Below the pieces are notes generated by a model. That model was not told the DNA's origin. It made no database searches and saw nothing but the letters and a program-made list of their open reading frames with translations. A program made the translations under genes and the position numbers. From positions 1 to 15,691 of the forward strand of contig JALSIO010000511.1 of NCBI GenBank assembly GCA_026989995.1: a DNA stretch of 15,691 nucleotides, written 5' to 3'. Source of the stretch: Myxococcales bacterium (GTDB taxonomy: Bacteria > Myxococcota_A > UBA9160 > JALSIO01). Shown here one piece after another: positions 1 to 7,025 of the stretch. Position 1 is the stretch's first letter. Every line of letters starts with the position of its first letter.

Positions 1-386
1 CCCTCGCCTCCGGCCGCCTCACACCGGCCGTTGGGAGTGGGAGGACCCGTCTCGGCATCGGCAGCTCCAGGGGGAGCCTGCGTGCCCCGGACCGGATGGC
101 AACCCCGCTCCGCCCCACGGCCCGGTGAGCGTACGGGAGGACCCCGCCCACCGCCACGAGGGGGCTCCCCTTGGGGACTGCCGCCCGTCACGGCTCGCGG
201 TCCGGAACGCCCTCCACGCGACCCGAAGCTCCGGATTGCGAGCGCGCTTCGGTCGCGGTGGCATGACGGGAGGCTTCCCGAGCGACCTCCCCGACCGCGG
301 GCCCACCCCGCGCAACCGGTCTCAACCCCGCACCCGACCCGGCGCCCAACCGCCGTGAGACCACCGTCCGAGCACCACCTGGTTGC

Positions 387-409
387 CATCCCATCCATCC
401 CATCCATCC
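387..409. repeat. short CATCC-based tandem repeat
   Basis: Two exact copies of the 9-mer CATCCATCC (392-400 and 401-409) follow a partial copy starting at 387. It lies in non-coding DNA about 75 bp upstream of the kinase promoter. It is a simple-sequence tract and could vary in copy number by slippage. No function is evident. Confidence 0.7.
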
Positions 410-436
410 GGATTGGGCTCGTCATGCCTGGCCGAT

Positions 437-460
437 GATCGGGGCAGGGATGCCCCGATC
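437..460. repeat. 10-bp inverted repeat, hairpin or operator
   Basis: The arms GATCGGGGCA (437-446) and TGCCCCGATC (451-460) are perfectly complementary around a GGGA loop. The element ends 24 bp before the -35 hexamer of the kinase promoter. No T-rich tract follows on either strand, so an intrinsic terminator is not clearly favoured. A dimeric regulator site upstream of the promoter is equally possible. Confidence 0.55.
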
Positions 461-484
461 GACGGGAAGCCACCCCAATCTGCT

Positions 485-514
485 TTGACCCTGCGAACGG
501 ACCGGTGGTACGAT
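485..514 (+). promoter_or_regulatory. sigma-70-type promoter of the histidine kinase
   Basis: TTGACC (485-490) is followed by an 18-nt spacer and TACGAT (509-514). The predicted transcription start is near 521. This matters for the gene start: the upstream in-frame ATG at 513 lies inside the -10 hexamer and cannot be translated from this transcript, so the kinase should begin at 603. Confidence 0.6.
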
Positions 515-602
515 GCCCCGGCGCCGGGGACCCACCGAACGGATCCCGACGCACCGGGGGGAGGGCGCGCCGGCCCGGGTGCAGGCGCCGGAACAGGAGC
601 CG

Positions 603-1397
603 ATGGGCGCAGCGGCCGATCCCCACAATCCGGAGCCCGTGACCACGGAGTCCCCCGTCCGGGCCGCCCCCCGGACGGTCCCGGTCCAGGTCTCGGTCCA
701 GGACACGGACGAACCCGAGCTCGAGTCGACCCTCGGGACGGTTGCCCACGAGCTGCGGTCGCCCCTCGTGTCGATCCTGGGCTTCGCCCGCCTGCTCGAA
801 CGCGACTGCGCAGACGCCCTCGGCGACCGCGGGCGGCACTACCTCCGCAGGATCGAGGAGGGGGGACGGCGCATGGAAGGCCTCCTCGTGGACCTCCTCG
901 CACTGGCCCGCTGCCACGGCGTGCCCGGGGCTCGAGCTGGCGCCGACCTCCGTGAGGTGGCGCAGGAGGTCGCCGCGTCGCTCGGCCCGCGCTTCGCCGA
1001 GCGCGGCGTGGAGCTCCACATGCCGAACCACTCCTTGCGGGCCCCCTGCGAGCCGACGGCGCTCCGCCAGATTCTCTGCAACCTGATCGGCAATGCCCTC
1101 GACCACATGGGTGCGCCGCCCAACCCCCGCATCGAGGTCGAGTGGAGCCGCCGTTCCGGGGGCGTCGAGCTCGTGGTGTCGGACAACGGCCACGGCGTGC
1201 CCCCGGCGGATCGCGAACGGATCTTCCGACTCTTCGAGCGGGGCCACCCGTCCCCCGGCGGGGGGACGTCGGGCACCGGAATCGGCCTCGCCATCGTCCG
1301 GCGCATCGTCGAAGCCCACGGGGGCCGCGCCGGTGTCGACGAGCGACCGGGAGGCGGCGCGCACTTCCGCGTCTTCCTGCCCGAGGACACGGCCTGA
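603..1397 (+). CDS. soluble sensor histidine kinase
   Basis: This 264-residue protein has a compact HisKA plus HATPase_c core. The H-box reads AHELRSPLVSILGF with the phospho-accepting His at residue 49. The N-box reads LIGNALDH with Asn164. The G1 box is DNGHG (194-198), an F-box-like IFRLFERG follows, and G2 is GTGIGL (224-229). It should autophosphorylate and pass phosphate to a response regulator, but none is encoded nearby, so it is an orphan kinase. There is no transmembrane segment, PAS or HAMP domain. The first ~35 residues are Pro-rich and probably disordered, so the protein should be cytoplasmic and sense through a partner. I chose the ATG at 603 because AGGAG lies just before it (3-nt spacing, rather short) and because the ATG at 513 overlaps the promoter -10. 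Family assignment is firm; the signal and partner are unknown. Confidence 0.9.
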   Translation: MGAAADPHNPEPVTTESPVRAAPRTVPVQVSVQDTDEPELESTLGTVAHELRSPLVSILGFARLLERDCADALGDRGRHYLRRIEEGGRRMEGLLVDLLALARCHGVPGARAGADLREVAQEVAASLGPRFAERGVELHMPNHSLRAPCEPTALRQILCNLIGNALDHMGAPPNPRIEVEWSRRSGGVELVVSDNGHGVPPADRERIFRLFERGHPSPGGGTSGTGIGLAIVRRIVEAHGGRAGVDERPGGGAHFRVFLPEDTA

Positions 1398-1409
1398 GCC
1401 CGCACCGGA

Positions 1410-1438
1410 TTGCCTCCACCCCGGGGGATCCCTAGGCT
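1410..1438 (+). promoter_or_regulatory. promoter of the lgt-tetR pair
   Basis: TTGCCT (1410-1415), a 17-nt spacer and TAGGCT (1433-1438) lie between the kinase stop and the lgt start. The predicted start near 1445 gives a leader of about 15 nt that carries the GGAGG ribosome binding site (1451-1455). This suggests lgt need not be co-transcribed with the kinase. Confidence 0.45.
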
Positions 1439-1459
1439 CGGTCCACGGGCGGAGGCCGT

Positions 1460-2206
1460 GTGTACCCCATCGTCTTCGAGATCTTCGGCTATCCGATCAG
1501 CTCCTTCGGCCTGATGATGGCCCTCGCCTTCTTGGTGGGGACCTGGATCACGGCCATCCGGATGCGGGAGGAGGGCCTTCCAGCGGAGCTCGCCTCCTCG
1601 CTGCTGCTCTACGTGATGCTGGGCGGGATCGCGGGATCCAAGCTCTACTACGCCATCGACGTGCACCTGCGCACCGGGGTCCCCTTCCTCGATCTGCTCC
1701 TGGCCCGGGACGGCATCACCTGGTACGGCGGCCTGATCGGCGGGACCCTCGCCGGAGCGCTCGGCTGCCGGAGGCACGGCATTCCGGTGATCCCCCTGGC
1801 CAACTGCACGGCGGTGGCGGGGGCCGTTGGGCAGGCCATTGGAAGGATCGGCTGTTTCCTCGTGGGCGACGACTACGGTCGCCCCACGGATCTGCCCTGG
1901 GGCGTCGCCTTTCCCCGGGGCGCGCCGCCCACCACCGAGCGCGTGCACCCCACCCAGCTCTACGAGGTCCTCTGGCTCCTTCCCGCCGCCGGCCTCCTGT
2001 GGCACCGGCGACACCGCAGTCCCTTTCTGTTCGGGGAATACCTCGTCCTGAACGGCCTCGGCCGGTTCTGGATCGAGTTCTTCCGGGTGAACCCGAAGGT
2101 GGCGCTCGGACTGACCGAGCCGCAGTGGATCGGGCTTGCGCTGGTGTTCCTCGGCGGGGCCGGCTGGCTCCATCTCCGGGGACGGCAACAGCGGGTGCCG
2201 GCCTAG
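1460..2206 (+). CDS. lgt: prolipoprotein diacylglyceryl transferase
   Basis: Lgt is an inner-membrane enzyme that moves diacylglycerol from phosphatidylglycerol to the lipobox Cys of prolipoproteins. The 248-residue protein has about seven hydrophobic segments. The family signature is at residues 128-141 (GRIGCFLVGDDYGR), followed by HPTQLYEV (163-170) and IEFFR with Arg209, matching the conserved C-terminal Arg of E. coli Lgt. It departs from the E. coli form: the His of HGGLIG is Tyr89, and GNFINGE is GCFLVGD. I recall similar variants from deltaproteobacteria and related phyla, so this is a subfamily rather than decay. The start is GTG with GGAGG four bases upstream. A TetR gene follows after 14 bp and is probably co-transcribed. 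The family is sure; full Lgt activity is likely but not certain. Confidence 0.88.
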   Translation: MYPIVFEIFGYPISSFGLMMALAFLVGTWITAIRMREEGLPAELASSLLLYVMLGGIAGSKLYYAIDVHLRTGVPFLDLLLARDGITWYGGLIGGTLAGALGCRRHGIPVIPLANCTAVAGAVGQAIGRIGCFLVGDDYGRPTDLPWGVAFPRGAPPTTERVHPTQLYEVLWLLPAAGLLWHRRHRSPFLFGEYLVLNGLGRFWIEFFRVNPKVALGLTEPQWIGLALVFLGGAGWLHLRGRQQRVPA

Positions 2207-2220
2207 GCGAGGAGGAGACG

Positions 2221-2913
2221 ATGGCTCCTGAACGGCGGGGGGCCGACACCCGGTCCCGGATCCTCGAGGTCTCCGAGCGTCTCTTCGCCACCCGCGGCTA
2301 CGCCGGCACCCACCTGCAGTGCATCGCGGAGGAGGTGGGCGTCCAGAAGACGGCCCTCTACCACTACTTCGAGAGCAAGGCGGCGCTCTACACCGCGGTC
2401 ATCGAGGGCATCGTGGAGCGTTTCGAGGCGGCCGTCGGCCGCGCCCTGGTGGCCGAGGCGCCGGAGCGGGAGCGGCTCGCGGGACTCCTCGACGACCTCG
2501 GCGACCTCTTCGCCCGCCGCCCCCAGCTCGCTCCCCTGCTGATCCGGATCTTCCTCGATCCGGTCCCCGCACGCTCGGAACTGCTCGGAAAGCGCATCCG
2601 GGACATCGTCGAATCGATCCTGGTCTTCTACCGGCGCGGCGCCGAGGGGGGGGCCTTCGCCCGCCTCTCGTCGCGGAACGCCTTCCTGAGCATCTTCGGG
2701 ATGCTCCTCTTCCACTACGCATCGGGGCCCTTCGGCGCCGCCGTGCTCGGAGTCGAAGACCCTCTCGACCCGGAGGTCGTGGCCTGGCGGCGCTCCGAGG
2801 TGCGACGGCTCGTCCTCCACGGCGCCCTTCCGCGGGAGCTGGAGGCAGAGCCGGAACCCGGGGGCTCGGACGACCGCGGGGACCGTGGTGGCGGGCGCGG
2901 CGGGAGCGCCTGA
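2221..2913 (+). CDS. TetR/AcrR-family transcriptional regulator
   Basis: This 230-residue protein has an N-terminal TetR DNA-binding domain at about residues 11-57. It includes ILEVSERLFATRGY, a helix-turn-helix at 31-50 and the hallmark ALYHYFESKAALY. The remainder is a helical ligand and dimerisation domain with no recognisable ligand motif. The last ~25 residues are acidic and Gly/Arg-rich and probably disordered. GGAGGAG (2211-2217) lies three bases before the ATG. The gene starts 14 bp after lgt, so the two probably share a transcript. The target is unknown. An autoregulated operon or a nearby membrane or lipid gene would be typical, but no operator is obvious here. Confidence 0.9.
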   Translation: MAPERRGADTRSRILEVSERLFATRGYAGTHLQCIAEEVGVQKTALYHYFESKAALYTAVIEGIVERFEAAVGRALVAEAPERERLAGLLDDLGDLFARRPQLAPLLIRIFLDPVPARSELLGKRIRDIVESILVFYRRGAEGGAFARLSSRNAFLSIFGMLLFHYASGPFGAAVLGVEDPLDPEVVAWRRSEVRRLVLHGALPRELEAEPEPGGSDDRGDRGGGRGGSA

Positions 2914-2929
2914 GCCCGCCTCGCCGCGT

Positions 2930-3946
2930 TCACCCCGCCGGGCGCCCCGAGCGAATCCGGCGGGAAGTCTCCCCCGGGCGAGCCCGATCCACCGCGTCCG
3001 TCGCATCCGGCGAGGCGAGGCGCTCGGTGAGCACCCGGGCGCGCCGCAGGAGGTCCGGGGCCTCGGGACCACAAACGAGCTGGTCGAGCCGCGAAAGCGC
3101 CGAGCGGGCGAGCGCCCGGTGCGACTCGATCCCCTCCGTGCCCACCCGGTCCAGCCACGCCTCGACCCCCTCGAGCGCATCCCCGTAGCGCGCCTCGAGG
3201 TAGGCCTGCATCCCCGCGGCGAAGAAGCGGAGCGGCCCGATCTCCGACTCCGCCACCCCCCGCTCCGCGGCGGCATCGAGGCAGGGAAGCGCTTCGCCGA
3301 AGAAGCCGCTGTCGAGGTTCGATCGGGCGGCGAGGAGGTAGGCGGCGGCGGCACTTCCGTGGATGGCTCCGAGCAGCAGGTCGATCTCCTCCTCGAAGAC
3401 CTCCGCCACCTCGCCGGCGTGGCCCACGAGAAAGCGCGCGAGCAGCCCGCTTCCGCCGTGGGCACGCATCAGCGCACGGCACTCGTCACGGGTCTGGACG
3501 AAGATCGTCTCCATCTCCTGGAGGGCCTCCTCCACCCGCATGAGCGACGCCGCGAGGATGCGTTCGAACTCGCGGAAGAGGTCATCCGCGCCGATGCCTC
3601 CGCGCTGGCGAAGCGCCCGTACCCGCGGGCCGTAGATCGCTCGCTGGTAGAAATTCTCGCGGAACTTCATCGCTTCGTGGAAGAGCGAGCCCACGGCGAG
3701 GTCGAAGAGGGCCTCCCGACACATCGCGGGCGCACCGCCCCGCCGCGGCCGGAAGAGCGCGTGGGTGCTCTCCTTCAGGCGGAAGAGGCTGCTGGCCTCG
3801 TCGTTTCCGACGAGCTCCTGGACCTCCGCCCACGTGAGCTCGCCCGAGCGGAAGCGGCGAGCCACCCGCAGGAGCAGCCGTGACGCCAGGAGGAACTCCC
3901 GCACGATCCGGACGAGCTGGAAGTCGGGGGCGGTGGGTCCGGCCAC
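2930..3946 (-). CDS. conserved-looking helical protein of unknown function
   Basis: This 338-residue protein matches no family I can name. It is predicted mostly alpha-helical, with no signal peptide or convincing membrane segment. The N-terminal half is rich in Arg, Leu and Phe with aromatic patches (SSLFRLKESTHALF, GSLFHEAMKFRENFYQ). Residues ~185-270 look like helical hairpins of a TPR-like kind (AAAYLLAARSNLDSG, AAGMQAYLEARYGDALEG). The C-terminal ~30 residues are Arg/Gly/Pro-rich. Strong G/C at third codon positions supports a real gene. The start is GTG, preceded at exactly 6 nt by TATAAT and with no ribosome binding site, so it is probably leaderless. It converges on the TetR gene (16 bp between stops) and is divergent from ETF-QO. 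I cannot assign a function. Confidence 0.75.
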   Translation of the reverse strand: MAGPTAPDFQLVRIVREFLLASRLLLRVARRFRSGELTWAEVQELVGNDEASSLFRLKESTHALFRPRRGGAPAMCREALFDLAVGSLFHEAMKFRENFYQRAIYGPRVRALRQRGGIGADDLFREFERILAASLMRVEEALQEMETIFVQTRDECRALMRAHGGSGLLARFLVGHAGEVAEVFEEEIDLLLGAIHGSAAAAYLLAARSNLDSGFFGEALPCLDAAAERGVAESEIGPLRFFAAGMQAYLEARYGDALEGVEAWLDRVGTEGIESHRALARSALSRLDQLVCGPEAPDLLRRARVLTERLASPDATDAVDRARPGETSRRIRSGRPAG

Positions 3947-3952
3947 CCGCGG

Positions 3953-3958
3953 ATTATA
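3953..3958 (-). promoter_or_regulatory. perfect -10 box, leaderless promoter
   Basis: On the minus strand TATAAT is followed by CCGCGG and then the GTG at 3946. With the usual 6-7 nt distance, transcription would begin on the start codon itself. No -35 match is seen 16-18 nt upstream. Confidence 0.55.
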
Positions 3959-3963
3959 GGCGC

Positions 3964-4016
3964 GGGCCGGCCGGGAGGCCGAGCGCCGGCGGGCGTCGCC
4001 CTCGCCCGGCCGGGCC
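3964..4016. repeat. GC-only inverted repeat in the divergent intergenic region
   Basis: GGGCCGGCCGGG (3964-3975) and CCCGGCCGGGCC (4005-4016) are complementary at 11 of 12 positions around a 29-nt centre. It lies between the unknown minus-strand gene and ETF-QO. With only G and C in the arms, chance similarity is easy, so significance is doubtful. Confidence 0.25.
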
Positions 4017-4065
4017 GGGGGGCGCCGGTGTCACCCCGGGGGTCCCTCGGATCCCGGCCGAACGC

Positions 4066-4105
4066 TATGATCGCGGCTCCGCACCCGGGAGCGCGCCTGC
4101 GCTCC
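4066..4105 (+). promoter_or_regulatory. ETF-QO promoter and 5' leader hairpin
   Basis: TATGAT (4066-4071) is the only good -10 candidate in the 350-bp divergent gap; no -35 is evident. The predicted start near 4078 leaves a leader of about 220 nt before the ATG at 4297. A 7-bp hairpin, GGAGCGC-GCCT-GCGCTCC (4088-4105), would sit about 10 nt from the transcript's 5' end, where it could protect the mRNA. Nothing else is recognisable in the rest of the leader, 4106-4286. Confidence 0.45.
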
Positions 4106-4296
4106 GCGTCCGGGGGTCGATCCCGCTTGGAGCCCCTCCCGCGGTGCAGGGCGCGAGGAGGGCGTGCCGCAGCCACCGGCCGCGGCCGCGACCTCCGCGC
4201 GGTGCGCAACCCGCGGCACCTGCGGGGCCGGCCGCGCGAGCACGGGCAACCGGGCGACCGGCGCCCGGAGCCGCGACGAACGCGACGGAGGACACC

Positions 4297-5994
4297 ATGG
4301 CCGAGGCGGTCGAACGCGAGAGCATGGAGGTCGACATCCTGCTCATCGGGGCGGGGCCGGCGTCGCTCGCCGCCTGCATCCACCTCATGAACCGTATCGA
4401 GGCACACAACGAGCGGGTGGCGCGCGACGGCAGCGGCCCGCAGATCGAGCCCCCGACCGTCCTCGTGCTCGAGAAGAGTGCCAACATCGGCGACCACCTG
4501 CTCTCCGGCGCGGTGATGAACCCGAAGGCCATCCGCGAGCTCTGCCCCGACTTCGAGCAGCAGGGCTTCCCCACGGAGTACGTGTGCGACTACGCGGGAT
4601 TCTGGCTCTTCCACCCCCGCGGCAAGATCAACGTGCCGGTGGTGCCGCCCAACTTCCGCAAGAAGGGCTATCACGTCGTGTCCATCAACAAGGTGGGCAA
4701 GTGGATGGCCGAGCGCGCGGAGGCCCTCGGCGTCGAGATCTACCCCGGCTTCGCCGGCGCCGAGCTCCTCGTGCAGGGCGACCGGGTGGTGGGCGTTCGC
4801 ACCGGCGACATGGGCATCGACAAGGAGGGCAAGCCGAAGCCCACCTACCAGCCCGGTATGGACATCCACGCCAAGGTCACCCTTCTCGGCGAGGGCTCCC
4901 GCGGCTCGCTGGCCAAGCAGGCCATCGAGCGATTCGGACTCGAGGGCCGCAATCCGCAGGTCTTCGAGACCGGCATCAAGGAGATCTGGCGGGTGAAGCC
5001 CGAGAAGCACCGGCCGGGGCGCGTGGTCCACGGCATGTGCTTCCCCGAGATCCTGCGCGGCTTCCACGGCATGTGGCTCTACGACATGCAGGACAACCTG
5101 ATCTCCTACGGCTTCGTGACCGTGCTCGATTACGAGAATCCGCACACGGATCCCCATGTGGCCGCGCAGAAGTTCAAGACCAATCCGTGGATGCGCGACC
5201 TGCTCGATGGGGCCGAACTCATCCGCTACGGCGCCAAGACCATCCCCACCGGCGGACTCTACTCCCAGCCGAAGCTCTACCACGACGGGCTCCTGCTGAT
5301 CGGGGATGCGGCCAGCATGTGCAACGCGCAGAACCTCGCCGGGATCCACCTGGCCATGAAGTCCGGGATGCTCGCGGCGGAGACCCTCGTGGACGCCCTG
5401 CTCCAGCAGGACTTCTCGGCCAAGACCCTGGGTGGCTACGCCGAGCGGTACCGCCAGAGCTGGGCCTACGACGAGCACTGGCAGGCGCGGAATTTCGCAG
5501 CCTCGACGGAGCGGGGCATCGTCTTCTTCGCCCTGAACGAGCCCATCCGCATGCTCACCGGGGGCCGCGGCCTCATCGACGAGATGAAGATCGAGCCCGG
5601 CCACGCCCACATGAAGAAGCTCTCGGAGCTTCCGCCCGGCGAGCGGGAAGCGGAGCCCTTCGAGTACGACGGAAAGCTCACCTTCACCAAGGAACACGCC
5701 GTGGGCTTCAGCGGCACCGCCCACGAGCCCGACGAACCGCCTCACCTCGTGGTGGCCGACACCGACCTCTGCCGGGACGTGTGCGCCGAGGAGTACGGAA
5801 ACCCCTGCGAGAACTTCTGTCCGGCCGCCGTCTACGAGATGGTCCCGGACCCGGACCACCCGGGAAGGAAGAAGCTCTTCATCCACCACGAAAACTGCGT
5901 CCACTGCAAGACCTGCGACATCGCGGATCCCTATCAGGTCATCACGTGGACCCCACCCCAGGGTGGCGAGGGCCCCGACTACACCGGGATGTAG
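4297..5994 (+). CDS. electron-transfer flavoprotein:ubiquinone oxidoreductase
   Basis: This membrane-associated enzyme takes electrons from reduced ETF, fed by acyl-CoA and related dehydrogenases, and passes them through FAD and a 4Fe-4S cluster to the quinone pool. The 565-residue length is normal. Residues 13-23 hold the FAD Rossmann motif (DILLIGAGPAS). The middle shows ETF-QO blocks such as GDHLLSGAVMNP, LLGEGSRGSLAKQ and LIGDAASMCNAQNLAGIHLAMKSG. The C-terminal cluster ligands are Cys508, Cys534, Cys537 and Cys540 (FCPAAVYEM, then NCVHCKTCDI), closing with ITWTPPQGGEGPDYTGM. The ATG at 4297 has GGAGG five bases upstream and begins just before the FAD domain; the frame is open far upstream without homology. 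No ETF alpha/beta genes lie nearby, so they must be elsewhere. Usual symbols are etfD, fixC-like or ETFDH; I assign none. Confidence 0.95.
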   Translation: MAEAVERESMEVDILLIGAGPASLAACIHLMNRIEAHNERVARDGSGPQIEPPTVLVLEKSANIGDHLLSGAVMNPKAIRELCPDFEQQGFPTEYVCDYAGFWLFHPRGKINVPVVPPNFRKKGYHVVSINKVGKWMAERAEALGVEIYPGFAGAELLVQGDRVVGVRTGDMGIDKEGKPKPTYQPGMDIHAKVTLLGEGSRGSLAKQAIERFGLEGRNPQVFETGIKEIWRVKPEKHRPGRVVHGMCFPEILRGFHGMWLYDMQDNLISYGFVTVLDYENPHTDPHVAAQKFKTNPWMRDLLDGAELIRYGAKTIPTGGLYSQPKLYHDGLLLIGDAASMCNAQNLAGIHLAMKSGMLAAETLVDALLQQDFSAKTLGGYAERYRQSWAYDEHWQARNFAASTERGIVFFALNEPIRMLTGGRGLIDEMKIEPGHAHMKKLSELPPGEREAEPFEYDGKLTFTKEHAVGFSGTAHEPDEPPHLVVADTDLCRDVCAEEYGNPCENFCPAAVYEMVPDPDHPGRKKLFIHHENCVHCKTCDIADPYQVITWTPPQGGEGPDYTGM

Positions 5995-6062
5995 GCCCGG
6001 CGGGCGGGTCCCGCTTCCCGGTGCCGGCGGGGTGTCGCCGGGCTGCTCGGCCGTCGCGTGCC

Positions 6063-6093
6063 GGCTCTCTCGCCGGACCCCCGAGCGAGAGCC
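6063..6093. terminator. possible bidirectional terminator hairpin
   Basis: GGCTCTCTCGC (6063-6073) pairs with GCGAGAGCC (6085-6093) with a two-base bulge and an 11-nt loop. It lies in the 142-bp gap between the convergent ETF-QO and phosphatase-family genes. No T-tract follows on either strand, so termination is inferred from position. Confidence 0.3.
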
Positions 6094-6136
6094 ATGGGAG
6101 CGCGGGGGTCGGGGCGGCCTTCGGCGCCGGCCCGCG

Positions 6137-6970
6137 CTAGGGCACCGCCAGCATTTTGCGGAAGCGCTCGGCGTCGGTGGCGGAGGCGGCGGAGACCAGC
6201 CACGCGGCCGGCTCGTCCACCTGCTCCGGGAAGGCGCCGGCCGGGCCCGCCGCAACGGCACCCGCCTCGCGCGCCACGAGCAGGCCAATTCGGCCGCGGA
6301 TGCTGACGCCGCCCGGGGTGGTCGCCCGCCGAAGCCCGGCGCGCACGCCCGGGAGAAGGGGAGCCACGGCAAGCGCGCCGCCGCAGGCCTCTCCGATCTC
6401 GAGGCCTGCCTCCCGGAGGCGGGTACGCACCTCGGCCGGCATCTCGTGGGAGACGAGGACCCGCCTCCCCCGGCCGGACACCCGGCACGGAGCCGGCGTA
6501 CCGACACGCCCCTGCGCATCGATCCGCGCCGCGCGCGCCCCCGATCCGCGCCGCGCCGCGAGCAGCAGCCCCTCCCGGGGAAGCGCCACCACGGCGGCTT
6601 CGAACCGGCCCCCGAACTCGAGGCCGGCCAGGATCGCGTAGGGGCCGCGCCCCTCGAGGTAGGCGCGCAGGGTGCCGTCAATGGGATCGATCACGATCCG
6701 CCCGGGTCCACCGCCCGGAAAGGCCGCCACCGTCGCAGTGCTCTCCTCCGCCTCGAGGCCGGCGAAGGCCCACTCCGGCGCGAGCGCCCGCAGCAGGACC
6801 TCCTGGCAGGCGATGTCGGCCTCGGTCAGGGCCGACTTCGCCGGGGAGGCCTCCCCGTGCTTGGGACGGTTGGCCACCCGACCCTCGAGCCGCCGGGCGA
6901 GCGCGGCTGCCTCGCCCGCTGCGGGGACGACGAGCTCGAGGAAGCGGTCGGCCGAGGGAACCGCGGGCAC
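6137..6970 (-). CDS. divergent inositol-monophosphatase-family protein
   Basis: This 277-residue protein keeps much of the Li+-sensitive Mg2+-dependent phosphatase fold. It has SALTEADIACQEVLL (46-60), the acidic pair Glu75-Glu76, the signature VIDPIDGT (93-100, with Asp95 and Asp98) and a C-terminal LLVAREAGAVAAG matching the usual ALIVREAGG segment. The second metal motif is missing: where WDxAAG should stand, the sequence reads GVSIRGR (221-227), so the metal-ligand Asp is replaced by Ser. Catalysis by the normal multi-metal mechanism is therefore doubtful. The protein may be inactive, regulatory or specialised. The GTG start has TAAGCT 6 nt upstream and no ribosome binding site, so it is probably leaderless. 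A canonical family member lies at 14794-15558. Confidence 0.8.
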   Translation of the reverse strand: MPAVPSADRFLELVVPAAGEAAALARRLEGRVANRPKHGEASPAKSALTEADIACQEVLLRALAPEWAFAGLEAEESTATVAAFPGGGPGRIVIDPIDGTLRAYLEGRGPYAILAGLEFGGRFEAAVVALPREGLLLAARRGSGARAARIDAQGRVGTPAPCRVSGRGRRVLVSHEMPAEVRTRLREAGLEIGEACGGALAVAPLLPGVRAGLRRATTPGGVSIRGRIGLLVAREAGAVAAGPAGAFPEQVDEPAAWLVSAASATDAERFRKMLAVP

Positions 6971-6976
6971 GCGCCG

Positions 6977-6982
6977 AGCTTA
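6977..6982 (-). promoter_or_regulatory. -10 box of a leaderless promoter
   Basis: On the minus strand TAAGCT is followed by CGGCGC and then the GTG at 6970. The 6-nt gap places the predicted transcription start on the start codon. It falls in the 55-bp gap after trkH, so the phosphatase-family gene can be transcribed on its own. Confidence 0.45.
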
Positions 6983-7025
6983 CCGAAGGGCTCCTGGCGC
7001 GGCGTCGGCCCCCTCCCGAAGCCGT

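Larger units (their letters stand above)
1..484. other. non-coding stretch upstream of the histidine kinase
   Basis: No reading frame here looks like a gene. The open frames are rich in Pro, Arg and Gly, lack the strong third-position G/C bias of the real genes in this window, match no family I recognise and have no ribosome binding site. The stretch holds a CATCC-type short repeat and a strong inverted repeat, both listed separately. Part of the left side could be the far upstream region or the terminator area of a gene outside the window. Confidence 0.6.

Noticed and set aside
1..438. Plus-strand open frame across the left edge as the tail of a gene
   Set aside because: Third codon positions lack the strong G/C bias of real genes here, and the translation is Pro/Arg-rich with no recognisable domain.
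513..602. Extension of the histidine kinase to the ATG at 513
   Set aside because: That ATG lies inside the TACGAT -10 hexamer of the only good promoter, and the extra 30 residues are low-complexity.
3775..6681. A 968-residue minus-strand frame covering ETF-QO
   Set aside because: It is a shadow frame. The plus strand carries a complete ETF-QO with all motifs, and the antisense product shows no family features.
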